Shown: one piece after another, positions 11,612 to 23,230 of the stretch | How the letters are laid out: each line of letters starts with the position of its first letter | Numbering within the stretch: the stretch's first letter is position 1 | Assembly (NCBI RefSeq): GCF_019925205.1 | Contig: NC_083567.1 | Location: 11,780,001 to 11,844,000 of the forward strand | Source of the DNA: Metopolophium dirhodum | Lineage: Eukaryota > Arthropoda > Insecta > Hemiptera > Aphididae | DNA: 64,000 bases | Direction of reading: 5' to 3' | Notes under the pieces: generated by a model | Told to the model about the DNA's origin: nothing | Seen by the model: only the letters and a program-made list of their open reading frames with translations | The model's database searches: none | Made by a program: the position numbers and the translations under genes

Positions 11612-12004
11612 AAAAGCCGTTTACTTCTCCTGTAACCTCAAAAGAAGGGATGAGGTCATTATAACCCGTGCCAGAATAGGCCACACTCATCTCACCCACT
11701 CATTCCTCATCACCAAGGAACCTGCTCCACAATGTGACGCATGCAACGTGGACCTGTCGATCGACTACATTGTCACTAGATGTCCAAAATACGCCGTAGC
11801 TCGGAAAATATTCAAAAATTCATCTTCTCTCCGACTTGCCCTCAGCGAAGAAAACACAGAAGCTATATACAAATTTTTTTATTATACACATTTAAACAAT
11901 AAGTTGTAAATATTTATAATTTTACATTGTTATAACCTTCTGCAGGCTAATAACCTTAGTTGTTGAAGCCTTATCATTAATAAAAAAAAAAAAAAAGCCG
12001 TTTA
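11612..12004 (+). mobile_element. 5'-truncated LINE with poly(A) and 12-bp target duplication
   Basis: The insertion is bounded by AAAAGCCGTTTA at 11612-11623 and at 11993-12004, with a run of As directly before the second copy; this is the signature of target-primed reverse transcription. The body is only about 370 bp: the C-terminal coding tail of an RNase H-bearing non-LTR retrotransposon followed by a 3' UTR ending GCAGGCTAATAACC then GAAGCCTTA and the A tract. That 3' UTR end is nearly the same as the tails of the SINEs at 25010 (minus strand) and 43890. The frame is still open, so the insertion is probably fairly young. Confidence 0.85.
11622..11909 (+). CDS. LINE ORF2 C-terminal fragment (RNase H tail and Cys-rich end)
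   Basis: An open frame without its own start runs from the LINE truncation point to TAA at 11907-11909. It reads ITRARIGHTHLTHSFLI, then a PQCDACNVDLSIDYIVTRCP stretch, then KYAVARKIF. The R-x-R-x-GHT-x-LTH pattern and the following C-x2-C ... H/Y ... C zinc-knuckle-like motif are characteristic of the region after the RNase H domain in Jockey-superfamily LINEs with RNase H (such as I-like and LOA-like elements). In the full element this would be the end of the endonuclease/reverse transcriptase/RNase H polyprotein. The usual histidine of the motif is tyrosine here. It is a fragment of about 95 codons and makes no product of its own. Confidence 0.75.
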   Translation, partial: YFSCNLKRRDEVIITRARIGHTHLTHSFLITKEPAPQCDACNVDLSIDYIVTRCPKYAVARKIFKNSSSLRLALSEENTEAIYKFFYYTHLNNKL

Positions 12005-12109
12005 ATAAATGAAATTCTTAGATAACTGTGTAAATTAATAATCTCTATTTATCTAGATAAGATAAAAAAATAAAAGAATATTTACCTAGATAAACTGAAT
12101 AATGCGTTG

Positions 12110-12632
12110 TTATGGTAGTATAATATAGTGTTTGAACCACAATTATTTATATCATAAAAGCTTCCGTGTAAAAATTTAATATTGTATGCATTACTGTTAA
12201 ATAATCGAAGAATATTCTACAATAAAGAATTTATTGTATTCTAAACGTTACAAGACATGTCAAATATTGCCGTAGTAAAGAGTAATAATATGTCGGAAGC
12301 CGAAATTTGCTCGCCGTCCTCGGAGCAACTGTTAATACATAAAGTTTTCGCCGACTTGAGACTTTGCAGACTTTGCTAAATTGGGATGTTAAGGTGATTT
12401 CGCCGGGCTGAAGATTAGGAGGCAATGGAGGTCAATGCCAAACATACCGCCGGCATGTCGCGTTGAAGTCGTATGGGCGGAGGCCACTATCCGTCGTGAT
12501 CAACCGACGCAAACCGAAGCGGTCTTGAGTTACGAAGAAATAATTCAAAGTACGGAGGATTTCGCATTGGCGTAGGACAGTATGCGTCGTGATCAATCGA
12601 CGCAAACGAACGCAAACAAACGCAAACGTACA
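12110..12632. other. Non-coding stretch with short direct repeats
   Basis: The right half is G+C-rich. GTCGTGATCAACCGACGCAA (12493-12512) recurs as GTCGTGATCAATCGACGCAA at about 12587-12606, followed by a small CAAACGAACG/CAAACAAACG-type array to 12628. Minus-strand open frames here (12231-12728) have no domain and arise from these repeats. Confidence 0.5.
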
Positions 12633-12756
12633 TCCATATGGAGACGGATAAAGCGTCCCTTCGTCCGCTTGTTCACTCGCTAACTTCAACTTCATCTGAA
12701 CAAGCGGACAAATAAACGCTTCGTCCATTTCCGCATAGATGGACGCTAGCGTTTAT
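12633..12756. repeat. Cluster of nested hairpins
   Basis: Three inverted repeats lie in 124 bp. TCCATATGGA is a perfect palindrome (12633-12642). GTCCGCTTGTTCA (12663-12675) is perfectly complementary to TGAACAAGCGGAC (12697-12709) with a 21-nt loop. ATAAACGCTTCGTCCAT (12712-12728) is nearly complementary to ATGGACGCTAGCGTTTAT (12739-12756) with a 10-nt loop. AAGCGT at 12651 can also pair with ACGCTT at 12716, so the two large stems can compete. No element boundaries were found. It could be a foldback transposon remnant, an RNA structure or a small-RNA precursor. Confidence 0.7.
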
Positions 12757-14429
12757 TCGCTATCTGGGAAGTTATGCATTCCCCAAATACTGTTTTAGGA
12801 TAACGTTTTTAGAAGTATATTTATGAATTATGTCTACGTAAGTCACATAGATCTGTATTGTGTTTATTCGCTGATTTGTGAGCTCTGTATTCCTCTATGG
12901 CTGTTCTAGTATAATATTGTCAAATATTATCACATTTCGGTAGAAGAGCGTGGTTATCTGGGAGGAGACATATGTATTATCTATAACAATATTAATGAAT
13001 TGATAGATGAATTGAAAATTGAACATACGTCTAATATAATATTTATCAAAGAAGTTTAGAAATAAGCAAAAGTAGTGAACTATAATAATTTAATATTAAG
13101 AGGCCGTCACAGCCACATGTACACCAGCATAATGAACAATATATTGGATATAATGTAAAAAACGCAAGTGTGTAAGACGTAGACAACACATGTGGGCGTG
13201 ATGTCATCTTAATGATAATAATATTACTAATATTAGGTACCATTTAAAGGTGTTGAATGAACTTTTTTCTTGGACTTTTGATTTTTTTAGTGGGAGAATC
13301 CTTTCGATTAAATTTTGGAGTTCTTGTTGAAATCAAACGAGCTGGAGTAGTCAAACATAAAGCATCAATAACTGAAAAATTGGATCTCATTTCGTATTAA
13401 GAGTACATCGTAGTATCGTACCCACATGATGTGTTGTTTCGACATACTAAATTACTAACTTACAACAAAGCTAATTTTTTACGTTGCTTCAGTGGCTCCG
13501 AAGTGTAATGTTGACAGTAGATACTTATTTGTGGAAGGTGTTAGCAATAATTCAAAAATATCGAATATACAATTATTTAATATAAACATGTAGTGGTTAG
13601 GTACACGCTATACACAAAACAAATGATACATGAAATCCATGTTTTTGAAAACTGCTCCAAGTGGTCAACTATGGTCAAGTCCCACTTTTTCGTTACTTAT
13701 ACATACAGCATAAATAAGATCGTTAAGAGTTCTGTTTAAATATAATAATTATCATATTAAGTCTCACACGCACAAGGAAGCTAAAGTACTCTGCGAGATC
13801 CACATTATAGAAATTGATTTATTTTTAAAATCACTGTACACTAAAATACCAAAATATAAATAAGAACGTTACGTGATCCGTAAGATTATAAATGTATAAT
13901 ACACTTTACGTATTACATTCAATTTTATAAGAAAGTTGTGTTAGAATTCTTTACGAGATCGATTTAAATATAATATTATTATATAACAAAATTTAACTAG
14001 TATGTATCTGGATCCACAGCCGCGAACTCCAGCAGTACCCTAATTAGACACCTCCACCCCCCCCCCCCCCCAATCTAAAAAATCTTCTATGGCAGATGTT
14101 ATAGATAAATTAGTTGATTGATGCCACTCTTGATATCCATTTCTTCTACCATAGGTAGTTTCAAGTATACAGATGCACGTGTTTTCTGAATTAAAAATGC
14201 ATTTTAACATTATATAGGTCTGCCCGACTACGAGGGTAGCTCACTACAACTAGCAAAGTGGAAATGAACAGGAAGTGATATGTATCATAATATTAATGTA
14301 TATTATACGGCCGATTTGAGTATTTCGAGGGTATGATGTCATGATGAAAATCTAGACTGTATTATATTATTGTTAGTATGTACTTCATATCATAAACTAT
14401 CCAAAATATTGTTGTACATAATATTTATT
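12757..14429. other. Non-coding stretch with a C run
   Basis: No gene or recognisable element. A 15-base C run lies at 14057-14071. The rest is A+T-rich with short broken frames. Confidence 0.55.
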
Positions 14430-16000
14430 GTAAAAATTGTAAAATAGACTACTCCCGCGTGGTTCAAAAAATATTAAACATTTGCATGTCTCCAGTTGAG
14501 CGTTCTCGAGTCTACTACGAAGCCGATATAAATTATGATTTAGTTTAAACGATATTGTGATAATATGGTTTCGAATCGATTATATTAGATCCGGATTAGT
14601 TAATGCGACGTTGCCGATACCTAGATCTCGGAGATGGCGTGGATATCCATGCGTGGTGTGCGCAATATTAAATAGTTTTTTTGTACGTATCGATAGTGGT
14701 GCGCCCTACACACCGATACCAAATTACACACATTGTTTTCCGCATTTCATGAGATCCGGGAACGTCCAATGAAATATCATGGCAAATCATCAGTAGATTT
14801 CACTTTAAGCAAAATCGTTGTCAGATCTGGCATTTCGGATCTCACTTCGAAAAAGGATCTCACCTCGCCGCTCGTTTACCATAATGTGTCGGATACCATT
14901 TCGTATTAGGCATAAGCGCACGCACACACACGCGCACACACACACACAAACACACACACACACACACGCACACACACACACGCACAATATACGCGGGCTA
15001 TATTATACACGACGTTTAATGAAGTAACCGACGGAGGAGGATCTCTATAAATCTTCCGAATAAGATTAACGAGCGGCCGCCGACGTCGCCGACGCCGCCG
15101 CCGTCTACGTCCGCGTCTTACGGCTTTGTCAGCGTTAAAGGCGATACGCATATTAATATAACATACACGCGAACGCGCTCGCAACGCACACATACGCGTC
15201 TTTGTGCTCACCAAATTATATTGCGTATAAAATATTCATTCGTTTAGCGGGGGGAGGCCGTGGCAGTTTCTTAATAACGATTTCCCGCCGAGCACACTTC
15301 GCTCCCCCCCGACCGCGGCCGCGGTACTCTGCCCATATCGAAGAGAACGCGCGCACTACGTCTTCCGCGGTCCACCGTCACCGCCCTACAGTACCTATGT
15401 GTAACCTACCTATGTGTCTGGCTGACTATACCGCTGCCGTGACTGTTGCTCCGTCAAAATCATGAACAATTCAAAATACCGTTCGGCAAGAGTGTTAATT
15501 CGATCAAATTTGTTTTTTTTTTCTGTTGAAAGAAGCACGCGCCGCTCTTAGCAATATTTTGGGGTCTTCCGAAGCACGAAAACGGCGTGGATTTCGTGCG
15601 GTTATCGCGGAAACCCTCCACATACCCTACGACGGTCTACCACCTGCACCACGCACCGTTTTTGACGGGAACATTTCGAACATCTCGTATATTATTTCGA
15701 TGTGTACAATTCGTGTTCGTTTCAACTTTAAGTCGACACAATCATATCGTATGGTGTAGTGACCCGTGTGGTGGCCCGCGGAAAAACTATTGTATTATCA
15801 GCTGGCTCGCAGACGAGAAATGTAGTACGTCTCTTTGAATTAAATTCCAGGTTTTCTTTTGTAACCATGTTTGTCGAAACGTTCGAGGACTCGCAGCGGA
15901 TGCATTTCCGGGAGATCGTTGCGAGTGAACAAGTGAATATAGGGCTCGGACGGTCACGGAAATTGTATCGTATTCCAGGAATACTACAAGACTAAAACTC
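14430..16000. other. CpG-rich island with CA microsatellite; possible promoter/first-exon region
   Basis: G+C and CpG content rise sharply. A compound CA/CG repeat spans about 14919-14992. Next come a run of CGCCGACG-type triplets (15068-15118), GACCGCGGCCGCGG near 15311 and many CpGs to 15480. All reading frames here, on either strand, are low-complexity by-products of these repeats (arginine, proline or valine/cysteine tracts). In otherwise A+T-rich insect DNA such islands often mark transcription starts or untranslated exons, but no core promoter or splice structure is certain. Confidence 0.4.
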
Positions 16001-17839
16001 ATATTGTTATAAGATATTATAATAACTTCCTCCTATTTTAATTTTTAATTAAATGATAATATTTTCAAGCATTATATTATAATGCTTAAATAAATTTTGC
16101 AACGGTTCCGATACCGAATTAAATGTTAGCCGGTAAATCAAGTAAATGAAAATATTGTTCCAATATGATATATTTGTTTAACTATTATTTTATTGTTATT
16201 AATATTTTCAGTTAATATTAACAATATAGTATACATAATAATCTCTTCGTTTCGACGTTTCATCTCGTTTGTCTACAAGTTATTGCACGGATTAGTTGGC
16301 TCTACTGACTAGTTATCACGACTACCTTTAACAGTCCCTTCCTTAAATTTAAGGAACCAATCTACATTTAACATTAAATTACCTCAACTATAATATTGGG
16401 TTTGAAAGTTCTCTGAAACGCACTTTGCGCTGTTTAATAATTTGTCTGACGTTGATTTATTTAATACTAAGAAAGTTGTATCTGTGAATAACTGTATTTT
16501 TGTTTTCTATTATTACCATAGTGCACTTAACTAGTGCTTTACTCTGTACTCCAAGCTCTTGAGGCGTTGACAATTTAAGTTTAAAAAAAAAAAAATGAAT
16601 CGTTGAACGGAGTTAGTGTCTTACACCCTAATGAAGGAACCAGGTACCTCTTTACTACACGCAGCAACATCAATACACTCTGTCATTATGTCTTTGATGT
16701 TATAATTTTCCAGTTATATCAATAGTTAACCGCGATGATTTTTTATCTTGTACCTTAAATTAACTTAATGTTAAATTTTTAAAATTCAAGATTAATAAAC
16801 TACATACATAATATATTGCCTTACAGTACCTATATTTTGTTTCCATAATGTCATATTATTCATTATTTTGATTATTATTGTACAGTTATAATAACTGTGT
16901 TTTTTTTGATATTCCAGGGAATTTCCCGACACTGCTACTGACACTCAGAGAAAACAGAGTTTGGCAAAATAAGGCATTTAATATTATTATATTATACTAT
17001 AGCCACTCGGAAGGAAGGACGAAAACAATTTGTTCCGTATGAATTCAACGTTTTCCGCTTTAAATTAATTACTAACTAAATACCTAATATTATTATAAAT
17101 GATAGTAAAACGTTCTCGTAAGACGTTTAAAAGAAAAATTCAGCGAATCATTTATTATAATATCACGATTCTAATAATGTTCCAATATTAAAATATTGTT
17201 TGAGAATAACAAATTAAAAAACAAATAGAAGTCTGATACTAAAAATCAATCATTTTGACGTGTGATTTATGTGACTTGATTTTATTGGAACACACCAATT
17301 TTGTCAAATTTGTATTGTTGATAAAACAATTAAAAATACTTAAACATACTAGGCATTAAATAGTTTTTTTTTCGATTGATATCATAAAGATAAAAATATT
17401 AATTTTAATTATTGCATATATGCCACAAATAATTTATGCAAACATTATACAAAATATAAACCTAGCGTTTCTTTTTATCGTTTCACAAGATCAGCGAAAA
17501 TCATACGAAACAACTAAACAAGTCAACCATGAAAGCACGAGTATAATGGATAGCGTGAGCAACTATAAAAACCATAATAATATCATATTATAAGACCAAA
17601 ACGTGTATAATATACAAATATTGTCTATTTTTTATTTTATCATCGATCGATCGATCTGTGGTGTTCTGGACAGGTACGCATATACACATGTCAATAACAG
17701 TTGCAAACACCATTTCAGCAGGATTTCATTAAAATTTGTAATACTTCCAACCAGCCACCTTGAAGTAAATTTTATATTTTAGCGGCTATGTATGTATATA
17801 TAGGACCGACAAAAGTTTTTCGATAAAAGTTACTTTTTA
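16001..17839. other. A+T-rich non-coding stretch
   Basis: No gene or element is recognised. A short GATC tandem (ATCGATCGATCGATC) is near 17642-17656. The composition returns to the A+T-rich background. Confidence 0.6.
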
Positions 17840-18360
17840 TTTATTTTCCTTCGCTCGTCTCTCACACCGACCGTGCCCCGTAGTTGTCAGGCCTATCAGG
17901 TCTTTTATCCGTGGCCTCTGCGGCGAAAATGGCAATGGTTCTGCAGTGTGTGTGTGTATGTGAGAGAGAGTAGATATAGAAAGAGTGAGAGAGATACAGA
18001 ATAAAGGCGAAAGACAACGGAACGAGAGAAAGGCCGACTTTCTTAATCAGAACAGTATTTTATGGCCGGATGACATTAAAACTCGAACAAACTAAATCTT
18101 TGCAAAGAGCTATATCGCTCGGGAATACTCGGGCCGCCCCTCCCCCCCCCCCCCCCCGTCCACTCCATCACCGTACATTATGGACGACCCTTGACACGAC
18201 CATGTCAGAGTTCCAACCCGGTGGATATGTGGATGTGGCGCACATTCAGACCAGAAGAGATTTTTTTGGTGACACATAATTCGATGACCACCACCCCAAA
18301 ATTGAGCGAAAAAATCACGATTTCCCGCCAAAAGTAGTGGTACGTTTGTTTTGTTTCTTT
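17840..18360. other. G+C-rich patch with GA tract and C run
   Basis: This patch holds a GT run (17945-17960), a GAGAGAG purine tract (17961-17999) and a 16-base C run (18142-18157). The 69- and 84-codon open frames on the two strands here translate these tracts and show no domain. It may be another promoter-like or untranslated-exon region. Confidence 0.35.
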
Positions 18361-19877
18361 TCATTCGTTTAAATGTCTTTCGGCAGTGATTACTAAAATA
18401 ACATATTATCTAGATGCAATTCAAGGACGATACTTGTACGGGGAATGAACAGACAAACGAGTCGCAGAGACCCATTTAACGAGTTAATGCGTTTTTTAAT
18501 TGTATTTCCTTCGCCAAAGTATAAACATAAAAATACAGTTGTTAAAATTAAAATCTACCCGGTGAAAACACAAATAAATGTTACTTCTGTAAATAACTTA
18601 CCGATTCGTCCGTCATATATCATAATAATAATATATACATTGTATTCATATAAATAGTAAATATACCCATATTATGTAAGTTTTTTATTTTGTTTAGTAT
18701 ATTTTTTGTACAAATTATACTGTTTCAAATTCATAATACATTTATAACTGAAAAATACTCATAAAAGATTATAATTCTATGGTGTTAATTTTGTATTTGT
18801 CCTCATGAGTTTTACAACTATCCGGTAAGTTTGAAACGGTACTTTGGATCAATATGAGCTTTGAAGTTTATGTATTTTAAGTGGCCTAAGCCATGACTAT
18901 TTCAAATACAATTGTTGTCATTATATAGTTTTGTTTACGAACGATACAAAATAAAAATACTTGGAATACATTTCTCGACAGTTGTTAATGATTCTGAGGG
19001 TCACGGAAACCAGCCCCCGAAGAAACTCCCGTGTTAACTCATTACTCTATTAAACTGTTATGATGTGTGATTATTACCAGCGACGTTGCCGATGTTATAT
19101 AACCGTCCATAACTTGGGTACTGAAAGTTTATTAAAATGATAAAATATCTTCCCCTATTGTATGCTCAATATATCACACCATATAAAATATGATATGTCT
19201 TGTTTTGTGTTTTGTATATTCTATAATATCTCGGATCTCATATAGGTTCAAATAGTACATAATATGTAAAAGCAGTAGGGCTCTTCCACCCACTTGAAAC
19301 TTTTAAAGGGTTTGCAGTTGTAAACTAGTATTATTTTACTATTTGAATATCATACTTATAAACAATATGTTACTTGATATTTACCACCTATTGACCTATA
19401 ATTATTGTAAGCACTAACCTATATCATGCCTGTAAATAGTCTTGCAATACATAAATAAAATAATACAAATATAAAACATTATAAGACAGAAAAAACTTAT
19501 TGTTTCATACATGGATCGAAAATGATTTATATCCATGTATCTAATATAATACTACACTGTCATTGAATGATACAAGTTTATGTTATTTTATGATACTGGA
19601 AAACCAAACTAAAAAAAAAATTAAAATGATAGTCAGCAGACAATTGTGTTCTTCTAGACAGACCCATGTAAGGAATTCCCACAAAGTACTTGAAAAATAC
19701 TATGTTTAAGACTTATTTGTTTACGTAATTTGTAAAATTTTTAATCGAATGTACGAGTAAACCAGGATTTGCAATCGATCAACTACAGTCAATATATTAT
19801 TTTTAAACGAGTTGATATCCGATATAATCCAATAATTTTAATGATAGTCACCTTCGCTAAAATATTATTTTAGTATA
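18361..19877. other. A+T-rich non-coding stretch
   Basis: Nothing recognisable is present beyond short A and T runs. Confidence 0.6.
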
Positions 19878-20020
19878 CAGTGAACTCTCTAAATACCAGA
19901 CACGCTCAGTCACTGAACTTGTGTCCGCTATTTAGAGAGTTCAGTTTGTAGAATTTTTGCAGTTCGATATCAAAAAAAAAATGTCAGTTATTTGGAGGTG
20001 TCTGTTACGGGAGGTTTCAC
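19878..20020 (+). mobile_element. pogo/Tc1-like DNA transposon relic
   Basis: The left end CAGTGAACTCTCTAAATACC (19878) is repeated in inverted form as TATTTAGAGAGTTCAGT at 19929-19945. It is followed by TCAGTTATTTGGAGGTGTCT and GTTACGGGAGGTTTCAC (to 20020). CAGTG-ended termini with repeats of the type 'GTCCGTTATTTAGAGAG ... GGAGGTTCCACTG' are typical of pogo-like (Tc1/mariner superfamily) elements, and the left end follows TATA, fitting TA targeting. The copy is only about 143 bp and lacks a transposase, so it is an internally deleted relic. Confidence 0.55.
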
Positions 20021-21689
20021 CATATTAAAATATATACAATATCACTCTATTACTGTCTTGTGCTATCAACATTAGGTGTTTCGCAACTTCCTTTTACGGT
20101 ATGCGAAAAACTATCCGATAACTAAATGTCACCCGTTTGTGATTGAATATAAATTATTCTATTAGACGTAGGTACCTACGTATTATAGTAAAATGTTTAA
20201 CTTTTACACCACAGATTTTATTGCTCTCGTATTCGTTTGTGTCGATATTTTTAAATTCGAAAAAAAACTGCGCTTGTTACTGGAGGTGTATCGATCATTG
20301 TTTGCGCCATTATATTATTATGTTCCTATGCAAAAATATACAATGGGTTATAAACCCGTAACGGATTTACGTTATTCGAGATTATTTCTATATTTACTAC
20401 TGTTTATAATACAGCTAACCAACGGCTTATTCACGCGTATATACAATATAATACTATATTATGGTGACATTATTTTATGGGTGTTATATGAGCGGTTCGA
20501 CGCCGTCGGGCGGATAGCCACAATTGTACGCCATACGGTTTATATTATAATAATAACGATATTATCATTGTAATTGGATTACGAATATTTAGTGCGTTCA
20601 AATGTAATACGACGTAATTAATGTTTCCCGATACGATTTTAACTCGCGTTCAGGTATGTGATGAATAATTACTCAATAATTACTAAGACGACTGGTTTTC
20701 AGACTAAATGTCAATAAAATGTGAGGTCCAGAGTGCGTCTTGAAATTACGCTTTTCTAATGCCCCGAGTACGTCCAGAATTGAGTATCACCTGAGTGTAT
20801 CCAAAAAAAAATATCACATTTTTGACGTAGACCGAATGCGTCTCATTTCATTTAAGACACCCAGGATGTACCGCTAGGTGGTTATAATAATTGTTTATTT
20901 TCTTATTAGGTACTTGGCAAACGATATGAAACCAAAAGTCACGTGGTGCAGCTATCATTTTTATCCACCTAACCTAACCGGTGGTAAAGTAAAGTTTGCT
21001 AAAATGATAGGTATTTAATTAAATATTAAGTAATAATTTATTATTGTTTATTTTGTTATTTACTTATAATATTTGATAATTAATAATGAACAGACACTAA
21101 TAATAGATGAGTAAATGTCACATAAAAAAAAGATCATGAATTGTTATGAATTAATTAAAATATTGATTAACTATTCTGGGACGAGCGTTTTATGTAATAT
21201 TTATAAATGTAATTCGAAGAAAAAATCACATTATAAAATATAAGAATCCTTCAAAGAAATGTCTATATATTCATAGAATTTACCAACCTCGCCCGTATAC
21301 CGATGTTATTTAAGTGCAGTATAAACTGAACACCTGTTATAATATTTAACTTAATTATTATATAGTAATGTGCATGTTTTTGGTTCTTCGACAACATAAT
21401 ATTATAAGTACAGTCACATAGACTTGTGATTTTGGTGCACACGATAATATAATATAACTAACAGTATTGTTATTCTATATTCACCAAACTATATAGTGTT
21501 AAATGTTATAGTAGTTATTGAGACATGTTAATAATTCTGACTTTTCAATATTGATATGATTATAGAATATAATAAATTGTTAATTACAAACCTAACGCGT
21601 CAGTAGAAATGCATATACATAAATTGAGTTTAATATTTCTAGTTTTGTGTATGGTTGACTAATGCAAGCACATTATTTATGTTTAATTA
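20021..21689. other. Non-coding stretch with a 126-codon chance open frame
   Basis: The frame at 20193-20573 (plus) is hydrophobic and tyrosine/isoleucine-rich. It shows no family motif, and an open frame of this length is expected about once by chance in 64 kb of DNA this rich in A+T counted over six frames. The remainder shows nothing recognisable. Confidence 0.5.
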
Positions 21690-21800
21690 TTATTAATTAT
21701 TATTAATTTCTTTATTTTTATCTGTTCCTATCTAGGTTATTTTTTATGAAATTATCTGTATCTTATCTAGATAATATTTTGTTATCTGAGCTCAACACTG
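21690..21800 (-). mobile_element. hAT-like terminal fragment
   Basis: The end GAGCTCAACACTG (21788-21800), preceded by CTTATCTAGATAATATTTTG, is the mirror image of the CAGTGTTGAGC end at 11343 with its TATCTAGATAA motifs. The opposite terminus is not found nearby, so this is a solo end or truncated copy. The 8 bp outside (CAGTTACC) cannot be tested as a target duplication without the other end. Confidence 0.5.
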
Positions 21801-22599
21801 CAGTTACCATAGAATCTGAAACAATACATAGGCGGGAAATCATCCTTTGGGTGTATTATATTATAGTTGTCCTCCGTCGTGTGTGTTAGGGGCGCACCTG
21901 TTTGAGACTATAATACTCCATGACGATGATCAACGTTATCAATTTACCAGAACTCTCAATACCTCTCACCCATCCCAGATATACTAAAACTGAGTGATTA
22001 AGTTCCACCACTGTCCAAAAGTAACAAAATTGTATGTAGGAATGTAATATTATAATATTTTACTATTGAATCGAGCAATAACCCTTTTTGTAGTCTTAAC
22101 GATATCCCTCACTGGGCTGATAACCGCTGCTTCGCATTTTTGAAATTCTATTATAGGCCATCTGAGTACATGTCTTCATAAAGTCATCTCACGTTTGCAT
22201 GACTTATTTATGTATTTGAAAATAATTGTATCACAAATTAAAAACTTATTTTATAATAAATGAATTCATTAACACAAGTTACAATATTCATTTGGAAAAA
22301 ATAATTGGATAATTAAAATTTATGTGTAGTAATTAAAAAAAAAAAATAGATAAAACGAAGTAATAAATTACACTTGAAACAAAATTAATGTAATCCCCAC
22401 TCCATAATAATATCGTCATTAACAAAAATAACAATTGAGAATATTATTATTATGGTTGGGTTTTGGGTTTGGTTGGATTTCGATTTGAAACTTTAAATAT
22501 TCATATACTGGGATTTTGTTATAATTACAACCACTCGTAATAAATAAGATATTATAATATTGAAAGTTCTCAAATAGTTTTTCAATAATATTATCCTAA
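21801..22599. other. Non-coding stretch
   Basis: No gene or repeat is recognised. Confidence 0.6.
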
Positions 22600-23230
22600 A
22601 TGACGTGCGTACAGTTGGTGTGCAAACGGTTGACAGGCAACGAACCAAAGTAACACGGCGCTCCGTATAGGCAATTTAGGTACATCCGTGCGTTGCCGCA
22701 ATATTATTATTATTACCACGTTAATAATATTAATATCATCATAATAATAATAATAAAATCTGGATTTCTATGCGAATCCATCGTGGCGTTTTTACGTGAT
22801 TTCAAAAGACGCTCGCTATATTAATATAGTGTGCTATAATTATTATTGTAATTATTTACGCAGAGGTGTTGTTATTAATTACGACCAAGCACAATAATAA
22901 TAATATAGAATATATATATTACATCATGTTTATGCGGCCCGGTGGTGCGTGGTAGGTATGATACGTATCTAGCGACGATAGTGAGACCAAGACGAGCATC
23001 TTGACGGGGGTGGGAGGACAGCCGTTCCGAAAATCCGTTATTAATTCTGCGTCGTTAACTCGTAAGAAAGAAAACCAGTCGGTGTGGCGTGATATAGGGA
23101 CGAGCCATTTATCGCATTTGAGTTTTGGTACCGCGTGCTTTGTGTGAAATATTTCGGAAATTTTCAGAGGTAACTCGGTCACATCGCGGGGTAAAAGCGC
23201 GGCCGCCCGTCGGAGAAACGCGTCAGGTAT
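22600..23230. other. G+C-elevated island ending in a donor-like site
   Basis: CpG and G+C are raised, especially at 22930-23225 (GCGCGGCCGCCCG near 23199). At 23222-23228 CGTCAG|GTATTA is followed by an abrupt fall to A+T-rich DNA, which is how an untranslated exon followed by an intron donor would look. Open frames of 76-87 codons on both strands have no domains. A first exon on the plus strand is a guess. Confidence 0.3.

Larger units (their letters stand above)
11343..12105 (+). mobile_element. hAT-like fragment with TATCTAGATAA motifs, interrupted by a LINE
   Basis: The sequence opens with CAGTGTTGAGC at 11343 and contains repeated TTATCTAGATAAAGATAA-type motifs, both near the left end (11373-11420) and after the LINE insertion (12050-12095). 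The mirror-image end, GAGCTCAACACTG preceded by the same TATCTAGATAA motifs, occurs independently at 21750-21800, so CAGTGTTGAGC is a repeated terminal inverted repeat. CAGTG ends are typical of the hAT superfamily. The right terminus is missing here. The LINE at 11624-11992 sits inside it, so the hAT-like piece is the older insertion. Confidence 0.5.

Noticed and set aside
14805..15214. Cysteine/valine-rich and arginine-rich proteins
   Set aside because: They translate the CA/CG microsatellite and the CGCCGACG triplet tract and have no other content.
20193..20573. 126-codon hydrophobic open frame
   Set aside because: No receptor or transporter motif; about one such frame is expected by chance at this base composition.
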